Shown one piece after another: positions 56,591-64,000 of a stretch of 64,000 bases of DNA. The DNA is from Cryptomeria japonica (taxonomy: Eukaryota > Streptophyta > Pinopsida > Cupressales > Cupressaceae): assembly GCF_030272615.1 (NCBI RefSeq), contig NC_081408.1:203652191-203716190 (forward strand), given 5' to 3'. Every line of letters begins with the position of its first letter. The first letter of the stretch is position 1. The notes below the pieces were generated by a model. The model did not search any database and was not told the origin of the DNA. It saw only the letters and a list, made by a program, of their open reading frames with translations. Made by a program: the position numbers and the translations under genes.

Positions 56591-58468
56591 ATCTTGAAGT
56601 GGTGTCTCTGCTAGTTGATCTGCGATGACTTGTCCCTTGATAGATTTTCTATCAACATATTTGATATCAAACTCACTTAGAATCATGATACATTTTTCTA
56701 GTCGTCCTGTCAATGTGGCTTTGCTGAGGAAATACTTCAGAGGATCAATTTTAGCTATCAACTTGATGGAGTGAGATAGTAGATAGTGTCTTAGTTTTTG
56801 ACAAGCAAAAAATACTGCCAAGCATGCTTTTTCTGTTGATGAATAGTTAATCTCATATCCCACTAGTGTTCTGCTGATGTAGTAGATGGCTCGTTCTTTT
56901 CCTTCATTATCCTTTTGTGTGAGAAAAACTCCCAATGATTCTTCGGTAGTTGATACATAGAGTAATAATGGTTTTCCAGGAATTGGTGGCATTAGAATAG
57001 GTGGTTGCATGAGATATGCCTTGATCTTGTTGAATGCTTCTTCACAGTGATGGTCCCATTTGAAATTAACATGTTTGTGCAATAGGTGAGTAAATGGCTG
57101 ACATTTATCTGCTAATTGAGCCACAAATCTTCTGATTGACTGGAGTCTTCCTTGTAGTGATCTTAGTTGACTGATATTCTTGGGAGATGCCATTTCCATG
57201 ATTGCTTTTACCTTAGCTGGATCTACTTCGATTCCTCTTGCTGAAACGATGTATCCCAATAGCTTTCCTGAAGTAACACCAAAGGCATATTTCTTAGGGT
57301 TTAGCCTTACCTTGTATTGTTCTAACCTGTCAAAGATCTTTTCTAGTATTTCTATATGTTCTTCTCTATTGTATGATTTAGCTAATATGTCATCCACATA
57401 GTCTTCCATGAATGTATGCATCATGTCATGAAATATAGTTGTCATAGCTCTTTGATATGTAGCACCTATGTTCTTTAATCCAAAAGGCATGACGTTCTAG
57501 CAAAAAGTACCCCATGGGCATGTAAAAGCTATCTTTTCTTGATCTTCGGGTGCTATTTTGATCTGATTGTATCCAGAGAGACTATTCATTAGAGAAAACA
57601 TGGAGTGTCCTGTCATTAAATCTATAATGATGTCAATGTTAGGCAAAGGAAAGTTATCCTTTGGACATGCATTATTAAGATCTCTGAAGTCTGTGCATAT
57701 TCTGATGCTTTTATCTGGTTTTGAAACAAGAACAATGTTAGATACCCATTGAGGATATGCTATAGGTCTGATGAATCTAACATCCAGTAATTTTTTTAGT
57801 TTTGCTTTGATTAGAAGAGCAATATGAGGATGCATTTTTCTTAATTTCTGTTTGACTGGTTTATCTCTTGGATTATCATTCAAGTGATGCATGATAAGCT
57901 CTGGATCTAACCCTGGCATGTCTGCATATGACCAGGCCAAATTGATTTGCCATCGTTTGAAGAATTCCACATACTGTTGCATTTCTACCTCTGATAGAGA
58001 TGTTGCCGAATGAAGAAACTTTGGTTGCTCTGTTGTGCCAATGATAACTGCCTCTGTTGGTTCGATCAAAATGGATGATCTCTCTTGATAGTGCTCAAGT
58101 AAAGTGTCAAATCTCCCATGTTCTTGTGCTTCAAGGAGGTTTTCACCGTTAGATGTGACCTTTATTTTTACTTTTTCCTGGTCTAATGTTGCCAATAAAT
58201 GGTTTTCAGCATTACACCTGATATTCTTTTCTTTATTTTCACTTTTGCGACTAGGAGATTTGGCACCCTCTTGACTGGAAGATGCATTGCTGAAATTCCT
58301 AGTGAGAGTTGTTATGGGTTCGATTGCGTTAAGATATATAGATATGGCATGGTCATTCAAAAAGGTATCAATGGTGGTATGTCCTTCCTTTTCCCAATCA
58401 ATAAGCTTAGGGTGGATTAGAGGTAAGGGATCTTCAGGTTGGTATGTTTCAAGGGTTTCAAGGGTCAT
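56591..58468 (-). pseudogene. Gypsy G reverse transcriptase and first RNase H
   Basis: One frame runs from 58468 down to 56231 with a single TAG, just before MPFGLKNIGATYQRAM (57490). Blocks are VRFIRPIAYPQWVSNIVLV, FRDLNNACPKDNFPLPNID, SMFSLMNSLSGYNQIKI and YVDD at 57389-57400, then LGYIVSARGIEVDPAKVKAI and the connecting RNase H (STEKACLAVFFACQKLRHYL). The first catalytic Asp (the Asp of the FSxxD block) reads Asn. The second pair, YVDD, is intact. Upstream residues 1-150 or so are a low-complexity pol spacer. Confidence 0.92.
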
Positions 58469-59110
58469 GATGGAGGTATCAAAGTTTTCAATATGTGTGT
58501 TAATGTCTAGAACGGTACTCTCGTTAGAATGATCTCATGTAAGAAGTTCCTGATTGTCCTCGGTTAAGTCCAAGTTAGCCAAATGTGATTCTAATTCAAG
58601 TGAACTAGTTCCTGACATTTGTCCTGCATACATGTGAACTACATCGACTTCTATATCTCCTTCAAAGCATTTCTCTTCAGCTAATTCTTCAAAGTGATAG
58701 AAATCCCATTCCCATTCATTAGAATCTGTATCACTTGCAGCTTGTAGTCTACACACTTGGTCATATAGCATTTCTTCCACTTTTCTGGCTATAATTTTCC
58801 TTCTTTCATATTCAATCTCCTCAGGACTGAGATTGAGTTTTGTCAACTTTTCTATGAGTTCTCCTAAACTTATATTAGCTTCTTTCTTATTTTGATTAAG
58901 ATCTAAGGCTGCTTGAGAGATGTTTTTAGTTTGTTTCTCTTGCTAATTTGAAGCTTGCTTCTTTTGCCATTTCAGGTTTATTTGTGCTTGCTGCTTAGCC
59001 GATTTTTCTTCCTTTTCAATTTGAAGTTGTTCTTGTCTATTTTCATATTCCTCTTGTTGTGGACTAAAAGATGTGTTTTTTGGTAGATTGACTTGTCCAT
59101 ACCCTAATCT
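58469..59110 (-). pseudogene. Gypsy G spacer between protease and reverse transcriptase
   Basis: The open stretch 58846-58535 is acidic and carries the helical segment SPEEIEYERRKIIARKVEEM. Upstream of it is a stretch rich in Q, E and K (NRQEQLQIEKEEKSAKQQ) with stops. The frame is the same as the reverse transcriptase. I recognise no enzyme here. Confidence 0.7.
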
Positions 59111-59587
59111 TGTTTTGTCAGTTTTCTACTGAGTATGAGGCTCAATAGGTTCTGAGATACCTTATTTTATTTTTCCTATAGGTCATATTCCAGTGTATCC
59201 CATCTTTTGAAGAATGTTGAATCCTTTTCCATATTTTTCTATAGGAATTCTAACATTGTTGACCTTTTGTTGAGCTTCTTCATCTTTATATAGCCATTGT
59301 AGTACATCTTTGTGTTTTGTCTCCTTTGATAAGGTTCTAGCACTAATAAATGCTCTATCAAATATTGGAAGATGTTTCATAGTTGATTGTTGTTTAGAGC
59401 TTGATGGTTTTCCCAAGGATTTAGGAGAAAGTGGTAATTGTGATATTGAGTATTCCCTGTTCCCTCGATCTCTTAACTGCATTTGTTTTTCCATACTTGA
59501 CAAAATAGAGGCAAATGATTTTTCTTTGGACTGTATGTTCAAAGATGTTGCTTCCCTGTTATGCAGAACAATTACTTCCTGGCCCAT
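59111..59587 (-). pseudogene. Gypsy G pol segment with a G-patch-like motif
   Basis: The minus-strand frame from 59587 reads basic and serine-rich sequence, then YGKGFNILQKMGYTGI, a TGA, PIGKIK, a TAA and GISEPIEPHTQ. Reading through the stops, the pattern is aromatic, G-x-x-LL-x-K-MGY-x-G-x-G-x-x-GK-x-x-x-GI, which is that of a G-patch, a short RNA-binding and helicase-activating motif known in some retroviral proteases and cellular RNA proteins. The location directly downstream of the protease parallels betaretroviruses. The call is by pattern only. Confidence 0.6.
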
Positions 59588-59616
59588 TTTTAGATTGCTA
59601 CAATGTTGGAATGGAT

Positions 59617-60066
59617 TTAGATTGTTATTTCTTGTCCCTCATGGGGAAATTTGACACATTGATGATAGGTTGATGGGACAACTTGCAATTCATGTATCCA
59701 TGGTCTCCCAAGGAGCACATTATATGATAGGTCCAAGTCTAGAACTTGGCATGCTATGTCTTTTTGTAGAGGTCCCACTCTCATTGGTAGTATCATAATT
59801 CCCTTGGAGGAACGTTCTTCTTCATCATAGGCTTTTATAGTGATCCTTTTCTGGACATCAACTGCATCTTCTGAATATCCTAAGGCATGAACAAGACTCA
59901 ATGAGCAAGTATTTAGGCCAGCTCCACCATCTATTAGAACACGCTTGACTCGCGTTTTGTGAATAAGGACTTCAATATGTAAGGGAGCATTGTGAGGGTG
60001 TTGTAAGGACATGTCATCTTCTTCAGTGAATGATAAGCAATGAGGGGTTGTGAGATATCCCACCAT
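59617..60066 (-). pseudogene. Gypsy G protease
   Basis: The minus-strand open stretch reads VLIDGGAGLNTCSLSLVHAL at the active site, with Asp-Gly-Gly in place of the usual Asp-Ser/Thr-Gly. It ends in DLDLSYNVLLGRPWIHEL, the typical second half of a gypsy aspartic protease. A frame change (59617/59587) separates it from the downstream pol frame. It lies between gag and the G-patch-like segment. Confidence 0.88.
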
Positions 60067-61369
60067 GGTTTGGAATTGATCAATATCAAGATCTTTGGAT
60101 ATGGTTGTATCTACTAATGCTCATTCAAGAATCTCCTTGTGTGCAGGTGAAAGTTTTAAAAGTTCCAAGATTGATATTTGGGCAGGTGTTTTCTGCAATT
60201 GTTCCACTAGATTGTATTGTTTTGTTGTAGTGGATGATGTGTTTTTTGTAGGACCTGGAAAAACAACTTTGGCTTTTCTTCTTGTGATAGGCTGAGCATG
60301 TTCTTGATTTTGTTTTTCTTTAACTACAATCACATTCACCACATTGTCATATGTATGCACATAGTTTACCTTTGCTTTATCCTTACCATTGTTTGTTGTT
60401 GATGACTCACCTTTCTCATAGTTTGGAAGTGGAGTTTTAAAGGCGGTATGAGATTCATTTGTTGTATGTCCATCCATAGTTATTACACCATTATCAATTA
60501 ATTCTTGTATGACATGTTTCAACTTTTGACAATTATCTATGAGATGTCCTTTGTTTCGATGGAAATTGCAATACTGATTATCATTCCACCAAGGTGGTTT
60601 GATTTGAGGTTCATAGTTCCTTTCTTCTGGTAAAGTGATCAATTTGTTTGCGAGAAGTGTCTTTAGTGTTGATCCCAAGGGTTCACCAATGTTTGTTAAT
60701 TATCTTTGAAAGAAAGTTTTGATAGTTTGTCTTTGTTGATTGTTGTTTTGTTGTGTTGCTGTTGAGTGAGTAGATAATTTGAAAATCAGTTGTTTTGGTT
60801 TCACATTGTTGTTATCTACTATTCCATCATTGACGACATTTCAATTTCTATTCCAAAAGTTTTGTTTATCATTGTGATTGTTGTTATTATTATTGTTAGG
60901 TGGATGGACTCCTTTGTATATTTTCAACACACCTTTCTTTATCATAGCTTCCTCCATTCTGATTCTATTATCAACCATTTTTCCAAATTTGATTTCCTTG
61001 CATTTTTAAGTAATAACTCATTTGATCATTTAAGTTGTCAATGAATATGTCTTTTTTTTAATACTCTGGTAATGTGTGAGGATACCGTGATGCTAGGCAT
61101 CTCCATCGTTTTAAGAACGTCATGAAGGGTTCTCCAATCTTTTGTTTAGTGTTGAACTTCATGTTGTATATTGTAGGAATATTGTGAAACAAACTTATCC
61201 ACCAACTCTGAAAATGATCTTATGCCAGGTGCATGTTTGGAAAACCACTCCATAGCTAGTCCAGTTAAGCTTTTCGGAAATAGTCTCATTGAGTAGGTAT
61301 CTTCATGTGCAAACTCCATACTCATGGTACAAAATTCTCTTCTATGATCTTGAGGTCAGAGATTCCATC
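60067..61369 (-). pseudogene. Gypsy G gag capsid and nucleocapsid region (broken)
   Basis: On the minus strand near 61020-61330 the capsid block is readable in pieces: FAHEDTYSMRLFPKSLTG, MEWFSKHAPG, KFNTKQKIGEPFMTFLKRW and RCLASRYPHTLPEY, with indels between them. It matches the retrotransposon gag family of plant gypsy elements. The nucleocapsid part (60678-60121) reads YCNFHRNKGHLIDNC, a C-x2-H-x4-H-x4-C knuckle often seen in Tat elements in place of CCHC. The C-terminal part is basic and serine/threonine-rich. Confidence 0.85.
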
Positions 61370-62014
61370 TTATTTTTTGTATCTCGGAGTTTCAAAACCT
61401 ATTGGAAATGGTATCATGTTTAGATTTCTGTCGAATGGATAAGGACAGATTTCTTGAAGTGAATATTGTCTAACATTTCCTCTTTGCATCTCTTGGATTT
61501 GTGTTTGCATTGCTTGCAGTTGTTGTGTGAGAGTCATGATAGGATTATCAACATGATTTGTTCTTGCATGGCCATGATTTTGCATTCTAGGAGGATTGGG
61601 ATCTCTTCTTGTTTCATTTTTAGCTCTTCTTGTATCCTCATTGAATTGAATATTATTCAGGATTTCTACTTCATCTCTTCTAGGTATGTCAGTTTCTTCA
61701 TTGGTCCTGGTGGTATTGGGAATTGATGTATCATTCATGCGGAGACCAAAGATGTCTTCATATTGTTTGTTATTATGAGGAGGGTCACTTTTATTTTGTG
61801 TCAATTTATTCACATCAAAATGTTGGGGAAGTGTAGCACCAGATTTGGCTAGCATTAGAAAGTATTTTTCTTTTTCTTCCTTCAATAATCTCTGCACAGA
61901 TTTGTCACATTGGGGATCTTTCTTAATGTCTCTGATGTTTTGTTCTATTATTTCTCCTTCAACTTGTATTTCATCTTCATGTTCCATGGTTATATGCTCT
62001 TCGAATGGTTTCAA
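61370..62014 (-). pseudogene. Gypsy G gag N-terminal region
   Basis: An open frame of 214 codons from ATG 62014 is acidic and glutamine-rich (MKPFEEHITMEHEDEIQVEG, LTQQLQAMQTQIQEMQRGN, a likely coiled coil) and ends FPIGFETPRYKK at a stop just before the capsid. This is a normal N-terminal extension of Tat gag. The start is the first ATG after stops in the leader, and the true start could be upstream. Confidence 0.75.
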
Positions 62015-64000
62015 TGTTTTGATTTCAGTCTCTGCGATCCTTCATCTCTGAGCTCTAGTTAGAATGGGCATACATGTGTGTTATTTTGCTTAGGATTTGA
62101 TTATCCAAAAGGTTGTTTTGGGTAAGTGAGCAATTGTCAATTTCAAGGCAATAGAGTGATATGACACTAAAAGAGGATTCAAGTGTTTAAAAGTTTGCAA
62201 GTTTTTCGATCTTTGGTTTAGGAGTGCAATGATGATGATTGATATGAACTAGGTCCAGTAGGAACGATATATCCTATGATGTGGGACGATATTATCCTGA
62301 CCAAACATTTTAGTTTCATGATAAATGATGATTGATCCTGATGAGAAACTATGTTTGAGTGATGATTTTATCAAAGAGGGTGATAATGGACTTTAAGATG
62401 TTTAGATGTTGAACTTGTTAAGGGTGAACACTTTGAGAATCTTGGGGTGTTTATCTTCTAGAGTCTAATTTTGACGAATGATACTTGACCAAGAAAACCA
62501 AGCAGACAATTTAAGCATGAATTGACAGATAACAGGTGTTTATGCTTACTGCAAATTGATCAGGCAGAAATGATAAATTTGAAACAGGCATGTAAGACAC
62601 AGTTCTAGACTGACAGATGCAGAGTTTTGTACGACAAATTATGTAGCATAGAACGACAAGAGATATAAAAAAAAATGACATACTAGTGACTTCATGTGTA
62701 AAGCAGTGTTTCATACGACATAGAACCTTGACTCGTATGACAAAAGATCAAGCAGTACGATAGAATATCTTGACTCGTACAATAGAGGATCAAGAAATAT
62801 GATAGAGACCTCTGACTCGTATGACAGGTATTTGAATAGTGATAAAAATTGTTTGCTTGTTTGAGTTTGGGTCACTTAATTTTGATGTTTTACTTTGGTT
62901 TTCCAGTTTTAAATGTCTGATTTTTTAATTTAGGGATGAATACATAGAAAACACATGATGTGATACATGACTCTCAATCAAGCTAAACCCTAAGGAAGTT
63001 GGCTAAGAATGAAAACCTTTGCTTGCTGACTTATGTACACACCCAATAGCTAATCAGAATACGTCTACTAAGTCTCATGTAATGGATTCTCAATGCTGTA
63101 TTATCCGACTCCTAACACTAATGGGGGCATGATATGGCAAGTGTCTTGGGAGAGTTACTATCTCTCTTGAAAAAAGATTATCACCCTTTCGGAGGTGAAT
63201 CAGGTAGCTTCTATTTTAACTGACACTAGTAAGGGATCCATTCGGTGCGTCGGGGTATAAACTCAATTAAGAGGTCTCCCAGCCTTGAAAACCAAGGTTT
63301 GATATACCCGAAGGTATGGAGGAGAGCTATTCTTGAGCACTGTCGTTGCTTTGATTTTCATCAAAAACACATTTATTTTATAGTGGGTTGGATTACTTGG
63401 CATTAGCCATTCCCACTTAGGTCGTTCCCCTCTCGACGGTCTTAATGGCTAAGAGTTATTAACTCCTCGAGAGGGCAGGCCTGCTAAAGAGATGCACTAA
63501 TGAAAGCAAAAAGATAAGTCTAGCTTTCTGATCACCTAAGAAAGGTGAGAGCATACTCGCCTATCATCACAAGCACATAAGGCATGATAGTTCATTTCTT
63601 TAAGCCCAAATTGAAGTGTGCCTAAAAATCTTAAAGAATACACAAAGTTTTTGTTGAATCCTTAGGCAACCTGCAAAATAGATATATTAGTAGTCATGAT
63701 TGTGTTTTGAATTTGTCTTTGACAAGCGTATCTTTGGAAAGCCTCCTACATAAAAGAGTTAGGCTGCAAACATCTCATAGACATAACAAGATTAGCATTG
63801 GTGATCCGAACTATGAAATTTTTAAAAAAAACTATATGAAATTTTAGCCTAACTTCAAATAGGCATAACTTTCTACTCGGGTCTCAAAATTATGAATCGT
63901 TTAACTCATTGGAAAGGTCTCCAAGAGTTCTAGATGACAATCTTGAAAATTTTAATTTTTAGTATTATGGAAAAACATAGAACCAGAGACTCGTATGAAA
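62015..64000 (-). other. Leader of gypsy G, no gene recognised
   Basis: There are about 2 kb upstream of gag on the minus strand. The sequence is not AT-extreme and contains the 42-bp array at 62712-62835. No LTR matching 52025-52996 and no primer-binding site appears before the window end, so the 5' LTR lies to the right. A long leader is common in this clade. ORFs here are short and unsupported. Confidence 0.6.
62712..62835 (-). repeat. 42-bp tandem repeat in G leader
   Basis: TTGACTCGT recurs at 62728, 62770 and (as CTGACTCGT) 62812, a spacing of 42 bases each time. Each is followed by ATGACA or ACAATA, GATCAAG and ATATGATAGA-like words. About 2.5 units are present. A single ACTCGTATGA also occurs at 63989-63998 at the window edge. 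Confidence 0.8.

Larger units (their letters stand above)
52025..64000 (-). mobile_element. Tat-like Ty3/gypsy element G, 5' end beyond window
   Basis: Read on the minus strand it gives leader, gag, protease, G-patch-like region, reverse transcriptase, RNase H, a second RNase H, integrase, a long non-coding part, purine tract and 3' LTR. Protease before reverse transcriptase and integrase last is the gypsy order. The second RNase H between the first one and the integrase is the hallmark of the Tat (Ogre-like) clade. The 5' LTR and primer-binding site are not in the window. Stops and frame changes exist in every domain. Confidence 0.92.

Noticed and set aside
1-64000. Host protein-coding genes, tRNA or rRNA genes
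   Set aside because: I found no exon structure, tRNA cloverleaf or rRNA segment that I could support. tRNA-like words such as TGGTATCAGAGC are primer-binding sites beside LTRs.

Overview
This window is AT-rich plant nuclear DNA built almost entirely of retrotransposons. No intact host gene, tRNA, rRNA, CRISPR array or bacterial-type operon is visible. The evidence for a plant is the mixture of Ty1/copia elements primed by initiator tRNA-Met (TGGTATCAGAGC next to the LTR), a Tat-type Ty3/gypsy element with two RNase H domains, and plant L1-type LINE fragments carrying RNase H. The density and depth of nesting fit a very large seed-plant genome. A gymnosperm is my guess, not a demonstration. 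Every element coding region is broken by stops, frameshifts or deletions, so all are annotated as pseudogenes.

Layout. 118-497: palindromic AT tandem array. 3601-4677: solo LTR with a perfect 5-bp target-site duplication (TSD). 5708-6475: broken coiled-coil ORF with a LINE-like AATAAA tail. About 8940-13140: copia element A. 14496-26714: Tork/Tnt1-like copia B, whose RNase H is split by Sirevirus-like copia C (19081-25738). About 26880-48925: a LINE (minus strand) split by copia D (27418-48495); D is split by copia E (30356-44339), and E is split by copia F (minus strand, 33808-40708). About 50250-51560: a second LINE fragment, minus strand. About 52025 to the right edge: Tat-like gypsy element G, minus strand, whose 5' LTR lies beyond the window.

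The nesting can be read directly. Each guest interrupts one reading frame of its host, and the host protein resumes on the far side. Four insertions have perfect TSDs (solo LTR TATAG, D TGTTG, E TAAAT, F AGGTG). C has a TSD with one mismatch (ATCAT/ATCCT), and B a probable one (AAAAT). The order of events is LINE, then D, then E, then F, and separately B, then C.

C, D, E, F and the solo LTR belong to one Sirevirus-like assemblage. They share an FVDD-type reverse transcriptase, a U3 dyad motif, a run of several purine-tract copies before the 3' LTR, and a C-rich-loop hairpin near the LTR 3' end. The stem of that hairpin shows compensatory changes in F. Element G carries a G-patch-like stretch between protease and reverse transcriptase, plus several tandem arrays in its non-coding parts. 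These two sets of features are the most promising for new biology. The rest is a well-preserved record of retrotransposon decay.
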